Positions 1-8,565 of a stretch of DNA of 64,000 nucleotides are shown piece by piece. The stretch's first letter is position 1. Each line of letters begins with the position of its first letter. Origin of the DNA: Paraburkholderia acidisoli (GTDB lineage: Bacteria; Pseudomonadota; Gammaproteobacteria; Burkholderiales; Burkholderiaceae). The stretch covers positions 1,488,001 through 1,552,000 of the forward strand of contig NZ_CP046914.1 of assembly GCF_009789675.1 (NCBI RefSeq), given 5' to 3'. The notes under the pieces are model-generated. The model saw only the letters and a program-made list of their open reading frames with translations, ran no database searches and had not been told where the DNA came from. The translations under genes and the position numbers were made by a program.

Positions 1-64
1 CGACTACGGAAACCGGCGCGCACGGCTGCGCGTGGTTTCGATGCGGAGGAAGCGGAAGGACTGG

Positions 65-88
65 CGGGCCGTCCGATCGGACGGCCCG
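65..88. repeat. Perfect 24-bp palindrome downstream of the alcohol dehydrogenase
   Basis: The left half is CGGGCCGTCCGA and the right half is its exact reverse complement. As RNA it would form a 10-bp GC-rich stem with a GATC loop. It lies 36 bp beyond the stop of the leftward dehydrogenase gene. No T-tract follows in that direction, so it may be a mRNA-stabilising hairpin or a weak terminator rather than a canonical intrinsic one. Confidence 0.6.
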
Positions 89-124
89 GCGGGGCACGGC
101 GTTAAGTCAGAAGGGCGGCGCGGC

Positions 125-1177
125 TTACTTGCGCAGCGAATCGAGATCGATCACGAAGCGGTACTTCACATCGCTCTTGAGCATGCGCTCGTAGGCGTTG
201 TTGATGTCCTGCATGTCGATGATTTCGATTTCCGACGTGATGCCATGCTTCCCGCAGAAGTCCAGCATTTCCTGCGTTTCCGCGATGCCGCCGATCAGCG
301 AGCCCGCCAGACGGCGGCGCTTCATGATCAGGTTGAACACTTGCGGCGACGGGTGATCGTGCTCGGGCGCGCCCACGAGCGTCATCGTGCCGTCGCGGCG
401 CAGCAGCTCGATGAACGGGTTGAGGTCGTGCTGCGCGGCCACGGTGTTGATGATCAGGTCGAAGCTGTTGGCGTGCTTCGCCATCTGCTCCGGGTCCTTC
501 GAGATCACGACTTCGTCGGCGCCGAGGCGCTTGCCGTCTTCGATCTTCGAGGCCGAGGTCGTGAACAGCACGACGTGCGCGCCCATGGCGTGAGCGAGCT
601 TCACGCCCATGTGGCCGAGGCCGCCGAGACCGACGATACCGACCTTCTTGCCGGGACCGGCGCCCCACGTGCGCAGCGGCGAGTACGTGGTGATGCCCGC
701 GCACAGCAGCGGCGCGGCGGCGGCGGCGTCGAGGCTTTCCGGCACGCGCAGCACGAAGGCTTCGTCGACCACGAGTTGCGTGGAATAGCCGCCGAAGGTG
801 ATGTCGCCGGTCAGCTTGTCGGCGCCGTTATAGGTGCCGACCCAGCCGTTTTCGCAATACTGTTCGAGGCCTTCGTCGCAGCTCGGGCAGGTGCGGCAGG
901 AGTCGACGAGACAGCCCACGCCGACCAGTTCGCCGACCTTGAACTTCGTCACGCCGTTGCCCACTTCCGTCACGCGGCCGACGATCTCGTGGCCCGGCAC
1001 GACCGGGAAAATGGAGTTGCGCCATTCGTCGCGTGCCTGGTGCAGGTCGGAGTGGCACACGCCGCAGAAGAGCACGTCGAGACGGACGTCGAGGTCGCGC
1101 AGGTCGCGGCGCTCGAATTCGAACGGGGCGAGCGGCGAAGCGGCGTCGCGTGCTGCATAGCCTTGAGTCGGGTACAT
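125..1177 (-). CDS. Zinc-dependent, NAD(P)-dependent alcohol dehydrogenase (cinnamyl-alcohol/YahK-type MDR family)
   Basis: A 350-aa medium-chain dehydrogenase that interconverts alcohols and aldehydes in the cytoplasm. Visible features are the catalytic zinc Cys in FCGVCHSDLH, GHEIVG with the conserved His-Glu, four structural-zinc cysteines in CLVDSCRTCPSCDEGLEQYC, and the Rossmann motif GLGGLGHMG. The length is typical of the CAD/YahK subgroup. The ATG at 1177 was chosen because AAGGAG lies 5-10 bases upstream and the protein then starts at MYPTQGYAA, as in the family. The frame stays open further upstream but without family similarity. It is divergent from an AraC regulator, which suggests an aldehyde- or alcohol-responsive pair (compare the E. 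coli YqhC/YqhD arrangement). The physiological substrate is not deducible. Confidence 0.93.
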   Translation of the reverse strand: MYPTQGYAARDAASPLAPFEFERRDLRDLDVRLDVLFCGVCHSDLHQARDEWRNSIFPVVPGHEIVGRVTEVGNGVTKFKVGELVGVGCLVDSCRTCPSCDEGLEQYCENGWVGTYNGADKLTGDITFGGYSTQLVVDEAFVLRVPESLDAAAAAPLLCAGITTYSPLRTWGAGPGKKVGIVGLGGLGHMGVKLAHAMGAHVVLFTTSASKIEDGKRLGADEVVISKDPEQMAKHANSFDLIINTVAAQHDLNPFIELLRRDGTMTLVGAPEHDHPSPQVFNLIMKRRRLAGSLIGGIAETQEMLDFCGKHGITSEIEIIDMQDINNAYERMLKSDVKYRFVIDLDSLRK

Positions 1178-1482
1178 GGGGGCTCCTTGATCCGGGTTGC
1201 GAGGGTGTTGCTGGTGCGTTGCCGCGGTGTCCCGCGAAGCGTTGCGCGGGCTCGTGCGGTGTCGTGCGGGGTTGGTGTGCGGTGTTGCTTCAGGCCGCGC
1301 CCCGGGTGCGGCTGGGGCGTTGCGGCAGGGTTCCCATCGTAAGGATCGGCAGCCACCCAGGGAATACCTGAATCTATCGAAGACTTGCCTGTTTCTCCTG
1401 GCGAAGCACGCGCGCGTGCGTTCGGTGATAGATTGGCAAGCCTGTTTCTCTGCCCGCCTCATCCATTTGGGGTACAACCGCA
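1178..1482. promoter_or_regulatory. Divergent adh/araC control region with an 11-bp direct repeat
   Basis: This is the 305-bp intergenic region between the divergent dehydrogenase and AraC-family genes. GCCTGTTTCTC occurs at 1387-1397 and again at 1440-1450, 53 bp apart and both on the plus strand. The second copy ends 32 bp before the regulator ATG. Direct repeats are the usual binding geometry for AraC-type proteins, so these are candidate operators. No convincing -35/-10 pair was identified. Confidence 0.5.
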
Positions 1483-2466
1483 ATGGTCTACGTCAAAACC
1501 GTCGCGGCGCCGGCCGTCGCGCCGCCCGCCGCCAACCAGACCCGCATCGTCGAACTGATGCTGCATCTCACGCAGCGCGACGGCGTGCACGTCACGCCTA
1601 TCGACGGCGTGCGGCTTTATCGCGGCAGCCAGAGCCACCCGCGTCAGCCCGTGATGTACGAGCCGAGCATCTTCATCGTCTGCCAGGGCCGCAAGCGCGG
1701 CTTTCTCGGCGACCAGGTGTTCATCTACGACGCGCAGCAGTATCTCGTCCTGTCCGTGCCGATGCCGTTCGAGTGCGAGACCGAGGCGAGCCCCGAAAAA
1801 CCGATTCTGGCAATTGGCGTGCGCGTGGACCTCACGACCGTCGCCGAACTGCTGATGGCGCTCGACGACTCGCGCGGCGGCGCGTACTCGGAGCCTTCGG
1901 GCATCTATGCCACGCCGCTCGACGCGCCGCTCTCGAACGCCGTGCTGCGGCTGCTCGAAGCGCTCGCGCAGCCGTGCGAGGCGCGCATTCTCGGCCCGGC
2001 GATCGTGCGCGAGATCTGCTACCGCGTGCTCACGGGCGAGCAGGGCGACGCGATTCGCGCGGCGCTCACGCATCAACATCACTTTGGGCGCATCGCCAAG
2101 GCGCTGCGCCGCATCCACAGCGACTATCGCGGCGATCTCGACGTGGTGACGCTCGCCGCCGAGGCGGGCATGAGCCTCGCGGTCTTCCACGCGCACTTCA
2201 AGGCGGTCACGTCCACCTCGCCGATGCAGTACGTGAAAACCACGCGCCTGCATCACGCGCGGCTGCTCATCACGCATGACGGTCTGAACGTGAGCGCGGC
2301 GGCCGTGCGCGTGGGCTACGAAAGCGCCTCGCAGTTCAGCCGCGAGTTCAAGCGCCTGTTCGGCATGAGTCCCGCCGACGAAATGCGCCGTGCGCGCGAT
2401 GCGGCCGTGGTCGTCGCGCCGCGCGTGGAAGTCGCGCCGCCGCCGCGCTATGTGAACGCGGTGTGA
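1483..2466 (+). CDS. AraC-family transcriptional regulator (AraC_N type)
   Basis: A 327-aa cytoplasmic DNA-binding regulator. The first ~190 residues match the AraC_N (PF06719-like) sensor domain (MYEPSIFIVCQGRK, YLVLSVPMPFECE). The last ~100 residues carry the two helix-turn-helix motifs of AraC proteins (LAAEAGMSLAVFHAHFKAVT and VGYESASQFSREFKRLFG). The ATG at 1483 was taken as the start because the sensor domain follows directly. Divergent placement from the alcohol dehydrogenase makes that gene the obvious target, as for YqhC and the yqhD aldehyde reductase in E. coli; that parallel is inference. The inducer is unknown. Confidence 0.92.
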   Translation: MVYVKTVAAPAVAPPAANQTRIVELMLHLTQRDGVHVTPIDGVRLYRGSQSHPRQPVMYEPSIFIVCQGRKRGFLGDQVFIYDAQQYLVLSVPMPFECETEASPEKPILAIGVRVDLTTVAELLMALDDSRGGAYSEPSGIYATPLDAPLSNAVLRLLEALAQPCEARILGPAIVREICYRVLTGEQGDAIRAALTHQHHFGRIAKALRRIHSDYRGDLDVVTLAAEAGMSLAVFHAHFKAVTSTSPMQYVKTTRLHHARLLITHDGLNVSAAAVRVGYESASQFSREFKRLFGMSPADEMRRARDAAVVVAPRVEVAPPPRYVNAV

Positions 2467-2591
2467 ACGCGGCTCGAGCACGATGGGGACGCGGCGGATT
2501 CGATCATCGTGTGATGGCGATGTAAGGCGCGCCGTGTAGTGTGTTCGCCGTATAGATCATCACCGAGTGATTACAGAGGAATGACAAGCCG

Positions 2592-3524
2592 ATGAAGCCG
2601 TGCCTGCTGACCTTGATTCTGCTGACCGACGACGACCGCGCCAAGCTGGGCGCCACTTACGAACTGATCTACGCGCCCGACGCCGACTCGCGCGCGCAAG
2701 CCGTCGCGCAGCACGGCGAGCGCGTGCGCGCGGTGCTCACGAACGGCACGACCGGCCTCACCGCCGCGGAAATCGACCGCATGCCGCAACTCGAACTCGT
2801 GAGCGCGCTGGGCGCGGGTTACGAGAACATCGCCGTCGACCGCGCGCGCGAGCGCGGCATCGCCGTGAGCAACGGCGCGGGCGTGAACGCCGATTGCGTG
2901 GCCGACCACGCGCTCGCGCTGCTGCTCGCCGCCGTGCGCGCCGTGCCGCAGTACGACGCCGCGTGCCGCGCGGGCGTGTGGCGCGACGACCTCGCGATGC
3001 GGCCCACGGTGACGGGGCGCAAGCTCGGCGTGGTCGGTTACGGGCATATTGGCGCGAAGGTCGCGAAGCGCGCCGCCGGTTTCGACATGGAGATCGGCTA
3101 TCACAACCGCAAGCCGCGTGAGGACGCGCACGGCCGCTACTTCGACACGCTGATGGCGCTCGCGCAATGGAGCGACTACCTCGTGATCGCCACGCCGGGC
3201 GGCCCGCAAACGACGCATCTCGTCGATCGCGCGGTGCTCGACGCGCTCGGGCCGGACGGTTTTCTCGTCAACGTGTCGCGCGGCAGCGTGGTCGACACGG
3301 CTGCGCTCGCGGCGGCGCTCGCGGCGGGCACGCTCGGCGGCGCGGGCCTGGACGTCTACGAGGGCGAGCCGGAACCGCCCGCCGCGCTCGTCGGCCTGAC
3401 GAACATCGTGCTCACGCCGCACACGGCGGGCACCTCGCCCGACGTGCGCAACGCCACGGTGCGCCATTTCATCGCCAACGCCGCGCGTCACTTCGCGGGC
3501 GAGCCGCTGCTCACGCCGCTCTGA
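2592..3524 (+). CDS. D-isomer-specific 2-hydroxyacid dehydrogenase (hydroxypyruvate/glyoxylate reductase-like)
   Basis: A 310-aa NAD(P)H-dependent dehydrogenase that reduces 2-oxoacids to D-2-hydroxyacids. The Rossmann motif GVVGYGHIGAKVAKR lies near residues 143-157. The catalytic triad is visible as Arg in NVSRGSVVD, Glu in LDVYEGEPEPP and His in LTPHTAG. Its length matches the GhrB/hydroxypyruvate reductase group. It follows the AraC gene on the same strand but after 125 bp, so it probably has its own promoter. The preferred 2-oxoacid cannot be read from the sequence. Confidence 0.92.
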   Translation: MKPCLLTLILLTDDDRAKLGATYELIYAPDADSRAQAVAQHGERVRAVLTNGTTGLTAAEIDRMPQLELVSALGAGYENIAVDRARERGIAVSNGAGVNADCVADHALALLLAAVRAVPQYDAACRAGVWRDDLAMRPTVTGRKLGVVGYGHIGAKVAKRAAGFDMEIGYHNRKPREDAHGRYFDTLMALAQWSDYLVIATPGGPQTTHLVDRAVLDALGPDGFLVNVSRGSVVDTAALAAALAAGTLGGAGLDVYEGEPEPPAALVGLTNIVLTPHTAGTSPDVRNATVRHFIANAARHFAGEPLLTPL

Positions 3525-3901
3525 GCGCCGTTTAGCTCGCCGTTTAACTCGCCGTTTAACTCGCCGTTTGGCTTGCCGTCGCGCGCGCCGTTTCGTTCGG
3601 CGCGCGGGTGGCCGTCCCGCCGGGCGCCGGGCGGCCGGGCGCGGCGGTGGAATTTTCAATTTTCCTCAGTTTTTTTCAGCGCTTTTTTGTCGTTTTAGTC
3701 TCATTCTTTCGCGCCAACGCGGTCTTGCGTACGGAAGGCGCTCGCCGATGACGTATGATCTCGGCGCGAGCGAGCCAAAAAGCATAGTCGTAACGCGATC
3801 CAGGCGGCCGCCAGCAAATCCATAGAAAACGAATGGCCGGGGAATCTGGCGCGGGTCGGCGAACGCCGCTGCGCCAGAGCGGGGACTAAAAGGCTCAAAT
3901 A
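3525..3901. other. Intergenic region with tandem repeat, hairpin and AT-rich stretch
   Basis: After the 12-bp repeats there is a perfect 9-bp stem, CGCGCGCCG at 3582-3590 and its complement at 3598-3606, with a 7-base loop. It is a possible end-of-transcript structure but lacks an adjacent T-tract. A T-rich stretch follows at about 3650-3710. TATGAT at 3754-3759 is a possible -10 element for the downstream signalling gene, but no good -35 is correctly spaced. Confidence 0.5.
3527..3574 (+). repeat. Four tandem copies of a 12-bp unit just after the dehydrogenase stop
   Basis: The units are GCCGTTTAGCTC, GCCGTTTAACTC, GCCGTTTAACTC and GCCGTTTGGCTT. The array begins 2 bases after the stop codon of the 2-hydroxyacid dehydrogenase. 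It probably arose by replication slippage; a function is not evident. Confidence 0.85.
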
Positions 3902-5926
3902 ATGAAAACGCTGATCGGGGTACTGCATGACCATGCGGCCCTCGTGGTGCAGAAGTTCTACGAAGAACTCGCGCGCCTGCCCAAATCCCGCCGCATTCTG
4001 GAAATGCTCGCCGGCGACGAACTCGCGAATCTGAAGACGCGCCAGATCGAGAATCTCCTCGCGCTCGCCGATCCCAACCTCAGTCCCCTCGAGCACGCCG
4101 AGATGGCGCAGCGCATCGGCCGCATTCACGCGATCGTCGGGCTCGACAAGGAAGAACTGGTGCGCAGCCGCAGCGTGCTGCAGGAATTGCTCTACGCGCA
4201 GATCGAAAGCGTGGTGAGCAACGAATCGCTCGCGCTCTACGCGCGCCGCCTGACGTCCGACCTGGCGTGGCAATTGAAGGCGTATCAAGACGTGCAGGAT
4301 TCCCAGCAGGAAGCGCTGCTGCGCATCACGCGGCTCGTGTGGGAAGCCGGCAGCTACACGAATTTCATCGATCAGGTGATCGAGACGCTGGCCGGGCACG
4401 ACGAGATCACGGCGTGCGTGATCGGCCGGCCGGACGCGTCGGGCATCTTTCACTTCGAGGCGGGCGCGGGCGGCAAGGCCGCGGGCGGCCTGCTCGGCGT
4501 GCTGGCGGCGCACGATCAGATCGTGAGCGTACGCGCCGATCATCCGCACGGGCAAGGCGCCGTCGGGCGCGCCTGGCGCAGCGGCAAGCCCGAGCGCGTC
4601 GTCAACTTTCAGACCGATCCGCTCGTCGCGCTGTGGCGCGAAATCGCGGCCAACGAGGGCGTGCGTTCCCTCGTGGCGGTTCCGCTCGCCGCGCCCGGCC
4701 AGCCGCCGCTCGCGTTGCTGATTCTGTACAGCGAGTTTCCGGGCGGCTTTGTCGGGACCGATCAGGTCGCATTTGTCGAATTGCTGCAAACGCTGCTCGG
4801 CTGCGCGGCGTCGCGTATCCAGACGCACGACGGCATGAGCGCCGCCGTGCCGGTGAGCGTGCGCCAGCATTGGGCCGCGCTCGTGCGCGTGGGCGCGCTG
4901 GAGATGCACTATCAGCCGCTGCTCAATCTGGCGACGGGCACGGTGAGCAAGGTGGAGGCGCTCGCGCGGCTGCGCGACGGCGAGCGTCTGCTCGCGCCCG
5001 ACGAGTTTCTCTCCGCGCTGTCGTCCGACGACCTGCTCGCGCTGTTCACGCGCGGCCTCGATCTCGCGCTGAGCGACCGGTTGCGCTGGCGCGCGCGCGG
5101 CCGCGTGCTGGACATCTCGATCAACCTGCCGCCCGCCGCGCTCAACGACATCCGCTATTACGACGCGCTGCGCGGCGCGCTCGACGCGCACGATTGCCCG
5201 GCCGCGTGCCTGACGCTCGAAGTGCTGGAGAACGAATCGTTGACGCTGAGCCAGGGGCAGCGCGCGATTCTGGAGAAGTTCTGCGCGCTCGGCGTGCTGC
5301 TCGCGCAGGACGACCTCGGCTCGGGGCACAGCGGTCTCACGCGGCTGCGCGAACTGCCGTTCGACTGGATCAAGCTCGACCGCGAACTCGTGCAGGTGAG
5401 CGGCGACGAAGCGCTCAACACGCTGCGCGTGATCTATCAGCTCACGCGGCTCGGGCATTCGCTCGGCCAATTCGTGCTGGCCGAAGGTATCGACTCGCTC
5501 GATCTGCTCAACGCGCTCGCCGTGCTCGGCGTGGACGGCGCCCAGGGCTATGTGATCGCCCGGCCGATGGAGGGCGCGCGCCTGCTCGCGTGGCTCGACG
5601 GCATGCCGGTGTTCGCCAGCGGCGGCGAGCACAGCCTGCTCGCGCGGCTCGCGCGCTTCGTGATCTGGGAGGAGCGCATGCTGATGATCGCCGCGATTCC
5701 CGACGCCGCGCAGAATCTGCTGGCCGCGCTGGCGAGCGGCGGCCCGAGCGCGGCGCTCGCGCAATCGTTGATGAGCTTCGGCGAAATCTTGCCGCCCAGC
5801 GCCCAGCGCGAGGCGTTGCATCGCGAGATCGTCGGGGCGCTGTTCGCGCAAGGGCGCGAGAGCGAGGCGTGGCGCGTGGCCGTCATGACGCTGATGGCGG
5901 CGATCGGGGCGACGGCGCGGGCTTGA
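3902..5926 (+). CDS. Globin-sensor, GAF and EAL domain c-di-GMP phosphodiesterase-like protein
   Basis: A 674-aa cytoplasmic signalling protein with no membrane segment. Residues 1 to ~150 resemble a globin-coupled sensor. The segment RIGRIHAIVGL matches the region of the proximal haem histidine, here His76. A GAF-like domain spans about 165-305. The EAL domain runs from about 335 to 570, with EAL at residues 352-354, INLPP, LEVLENE, DDLGSGHS, KLD and AEGID. The main metal and substrate residues appear present; DDFG is DDLG and EGVE is EGID. There is no GGDEF domain. About 100 further residues follow the EAL domain. It probably degrades c-di-GMP in response to O2, NO or redox, but haem binding and activity are inference from motifs. 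It stands alone between a dehydrogenase and a convergent transporter. Confidence 0.85.
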   Translation: MKTLIGVLHDHAALVVQKFYEELARLPKSRRILEMLAGDELANLKTRQIENLLALADPNLSPLEHAEMAQRIGRIHAIVGLDKEELVRSRSVLQELLYAQIESVVSNESLALYARRLTSDLAWQLKAYQDVQDSQQEALLRITRLVWEAGSYTNFIDQVIETLAGHDEITACVIGRPDASGIFHFEAGAGGKAAGGLLGVLAAHDQIVSVRADHPHGQGAVGRAWRSGKPERVVNFQTDPLVALWREIAANEGVRSLVAVPLAAPGQPPLALLILYSEFPGGFVGTDQVAFVELLQTLLGCAASRIQTHDGMSAAVPVSVRQHWAALVRVGALEMHYQPLLNLATGTVSKVEALARLRDGERLLAPDEFLSALSSDDLLALFTRGLDLALSDRLRWRARGRVLDISINLPPAALNDIRYYDALRGALDAHDCPAACLTLEVLENESLTLSQGQRAILEKFCALGVLLAQDDLGSGHSGLTRLRELPFDWIKLDRELVQVSGDEALNTLRVIYQLTRLGHSLGQFVLAEGIDSLDLLNALAVLGVDGAQGYVIARPMEGARLLAWLDGMPVFASGGEHSLLARLARFVIWEERMLMIAAIPDAAQNLLAALASGGPSAALAQSLMSFGEILPPSAQREALHREIVGALFAQGRESEAWRVAVMTLMAAIGATARA

Positions 5927-5954
5927 GCCGCGCCGCCGAAGCGTGGCCTGGCGC

Positions 5955-7268
5955 TTATTCGGCCACCGCCATGCCCACGTCGTCCGTTTTCGCCGCGTGC
6001 TGGCGCCGTTGCAGCACGGCGATGCACAGCAGCGAGATGCCGGCCAATGCACTATAGAACATCGCCAGCGGCCACCACTGGCCCGGGAAGTGATGCGCGA
6101 GCAGCGTGCCGACGAGCGGCGTCAAACCGCCCGCGAGCGCCGCGCAGCACTGGTAGGAAATCGAAATGGCCGAGTAGCGCACCCGCACCGGGAACGCGTT
6201 CGTCATGAAGCCCGCCATCACCGCATACGAACTGCACATGCACATCACCGCGATGGCGATGCCCACGACGATCGCCACCGGCTTGCCGGTGGCAACCAGC
6301 ACGAACATCGGATAGGGCGAGATCGTCGCGAGCGCGGCGGCGAGCACGAGAAAGCGCCCCGCGCCCACGCGCTGCGCGAACCAGCCCGAGAACAGCTGCG
6401 TGAACAGCTGGATGAACGCCACGACGAACAGGCAGTCGAGAATCAGCCCGCGATCGAGGCCGAGCGTTTGCGTCGTGTAATTCAGCATGAACGTGTTGAC
6501 GAACCACGCGCCCGCCACGCCAATCACGTTCGCGCCCAGGCACAGCAGCACGGCGCGCCACGAATCGCGCAGCACCTCGACGATCGGCATCGCGGCGGTG
6601 CGCCGTTGTGTCTTGAGCGCCTCGAATTCCGGCGACTCGCCCACGCCCGAGCGAATCAGCAAGCCCACCACGAGCAGCACCGCGCTCGCGAGGAACGGCA
6701 GGCGCCAGCCCCACGCATAGAGCGCGTCCTTGTCCAGATGCGCGACGCTGCGAAACGCCAGCAGCGCGAGAATCAGCCCGGCGGGACTGCCGAGCTGCGC
6801 GAACGAAGCGAGGAACGTGCGCTTGTCCTTCGGTGCGTGCTCGCCCGCCATCAGCACCGCGCCGCCCCATTCGCCGCCGATGGCCACGCCCTGCGCCACG
6901 CGCAGCAGCACGAGCAGCGCGGGCGCGAGCGCGCCGGCGCTCGCGTAGGTCGGCAGGAAGCCGATGCCCACGGTGCCCACGCCCATGATCGAAAGCGTGG
7001 CGACGAGTGCCTTCTTGCGGCCGATGCGGTCGCCGAGATGCCCGAACACGAGACCGCCGAACGGGCGCGCGAAAAAGCCCACGGCGAAGGTGCCGAACGA
7101 CGCGAGCGTACTGTAGAACGGTTCGTTCGACGGGAAGAACAGCTTGCCGAAGATCAGCGCCGAGGCCGTGGCGTAGATGTAGAAGTCGTACCACTCGATG
7201 GTGGTGCCGAAGAAGGCGGCCAGCGAGGCGCGCGCGGGCTGGCGGGCGAGTTGGGCGTGGCGATTCAT
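5955..7268 (-). CDS. MFS transporter, metabolite:H+ symporter (MHS) family
   Basis: A 437-aa inner-membrane transporter with about 12 hydrophobic segments. The N-terminal AAFFGTTIEWYDFYIY, and GHLGDRIGRKKAL between TM2 and TM3, are the signatures of the MHS group (ProP, ShiA, KgtP relatives), which imports organic acids or compatible solutes with protons. The start at 7268 is supported by AGGAGACACGC immediately upstream. It is the last gene of the leftward operon with acyl-CoA dehydrogenase and CoA-transferase (58-bp gap), so it may import the carboxylic acid that they activate and oxidise. The substrate is not identified. Confidence 0.92.
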   Translation of the reverse strand: MNRHAQLARQPARASLAAFFGTTIEWYDFYIYATASALIFGKLFFPSNEPFYSTLASFGTFAVGFFARPFGGLVFGHLGDRIGRKKALVATLSIMGVGTVGIGFLPTYASAGALAPALLVLLRVAQGVAIGGEWGGAVLMAGEHAPKDKRTFLASFAQLGSPAGLILALLAFRSVAHLDKDALYAWGWRLPFLASAVLLVVGLLIRSGVGESPEFEALKTQRRTAAMPIVEVLRDSWRAVLLCLGANVIGVAGAWFVNTFMLNYTTQTLGLDRGLILDCLFVVAFIQLFTQLFSGWFAQRVGAGRFLVLAAALATISPYPMFVLVATGKPVAIVVGIAIAVMCMCSSYAVMAGFMTNAFPVRVRYSAISISYQCCAALAGGLTPLVGTLLAHHFPGQWWPLAMFYSALAGISLLCIAVLQRRQHAAKTDDVGMAVAE

Positions 7269-7326
7269 GCGTGTCTCCTGAAGCGGGTTGAGCCGGCTCG
7301 GGCCGGTCTATGTTCCGTTGACGTGG

Positions 7327-8556
7327 TTAGTTCTGCACGATTTCCGTTGCTTCGGGTTCCTTGACAATGCCGGATTCGAACAGGCGTTGCTGCGTGTGCG
7401 CGTCGATACCCAGTGCGTCGAGCACGGCGCGCGTGTCGGCCCCGAGCGCGGGCGGAAGCGTGCGGTAGGTGGGCGGGGTGCGCGAGAGTTTCACGGGCGC
7501 GCCAGTGCCGCGATAGCCGTTCATTTCGACGATCATGCCGCGATGCCGCGTATGCGGATGCGCCGCCACGGCATCGACGGTCTGCACCGGACCGCAGGGC
7601 ACGCCCGCCTGGATCAGGTCGCGCGCGAGCGGCTCGCAGTCGTGCGCTTCGAGCCGCGCTTCGAGCGCCGCCTTGAGTTCGGGACGATGCGCGCAGCGGC
7701 TGCGGTTGTCGGCGAAACGCGCGTCGCTCGCGAGTTCGGGCACGCCCAGATGCGCGCACAGCTTTGCGAACTGGCGGTCGTTGCCCACGGCGAGAAAGAT
7801 GGGCGCCGTGCGCGTGGCGTAGCTGTCGTAAGGCGCGATGTTCGGGTGCGCGTTGCCGCTGCGCTGCGGCGTGCGGCCGTTGCCGAAGTAGTTCGGCAGA
7901 TGCGGATGCAGCAGCGACACGCCGCAGTCGTAGAGCGCGATGTCCACCGACTGGCCGAGGCCGCTTTTCTCGCGCTCGGCCAGCGCGAGCAGAATGCCCG
8001 CGAGCGCGTTGAGCCCCGTGACCATGTCGACGATCGGCAAGCCCACGCGCAACGCGGGGCCGTCGCGTTCGCCGTTTACGCTCATGAGGCCCGCCATCGC
8101 CTGGATCGCGGCGTCGTAACCGGGCAAGCCGCCGAGCGGGCCGTCGGCGCCGAAACCCGAAATCGCGCAGTGAATCAGGCGCGGAAAACGCGGCCGCAGA
8201 TCGCGTTCGTAATCCATGCCCCAGCGCGCGAGCGTGCCGGGCTTGAAGTTTTCGACCAGCACGTCCGCGCCTTCGAGCAGTTGCCAGAGCAGCGCGCGGC
8301 CTTCGCCGCGCGACAGATCGACGGCAATACCCTGCTTGTTGCGGTTCACGCCCACGTAATACGAGGCCGTTTCGCCCACGAACGGCGGCCCCCAGCCGCG
8401 CGTTTCGTCGCCGTCGGGCGGTTCGAGCTTGATGACCTGCGCGCCGTGATCGGCGAGCGCCTGCGTGCAGTACGGGCCGCCCAGCACGCGGCTCAGATCG
8501 AGTACGCGCAAACCGTGCAGCGCGCCATGTACCTGGGAAACCGAATTAATCGACAT
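7327..8556 (-). CDS. CaiB/BaiF family (class III) CoA-transferase
   Basis: A 409-aa cytoplasmic enzyme that moves CoA between a CoA thioester and a free carboxylic acid. Family features are GLRVLDLSRVLGGPYCTQ at the N-terminus, VIKLEPPDGDETRGWGPPF, and GVNRNKQGIAVDLSRGEG, with the catalytic Asp expected soon after (ENFKPGTLARWGMDYE region). The length is typical. The ATG at 8556 has GAGG a few bases upstream, overlapping the stop of the acyl-CoA dehydrogenase gene 9 bp away, so the two are probably translationally coupled. With the adjacent acyl-CoA dehydrogenase and organic-acid transporter it suggests activation and oxidation of an imported acid. Confidence 0.92.
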   Translation of the reverse strand: MSINSVSQVHGALHGLRVLDLSRVLGGPYCTQALADHGAQVIKLEPPDGDETRGWGPPFVGETASYYVGVNRNKQGIAVDLSRGEGRALLWQLLEGADVLVENFKPGTLARWGMDYERDLRPRFPRLIHCAISGFGADGPLGGLPGYDAAIQAMAGLMSVNGERDGPALRVGLPIVDMVTGLNALAGILLALAEREKSGLGQSVDIALYDCGVSLLHPHLPNYFGNGRTPQRSGNAHPNIAPYDSYATRTAPIFLAVGNDRQFAKLCAHLGVPELASDARFADNRSRCAHRPELKAALEARLEAHDCEPLARDLIQAGVPCGPVQTVDAVAAHPHTRHRGMIVEMNGYRGTGAPVKLSRTPPTYRTLPPALGADTRAVLDALGIDAHTQQRLFESGIVKEPEATEIVQN

Positions 8557-8565
8557 GATGGGACC

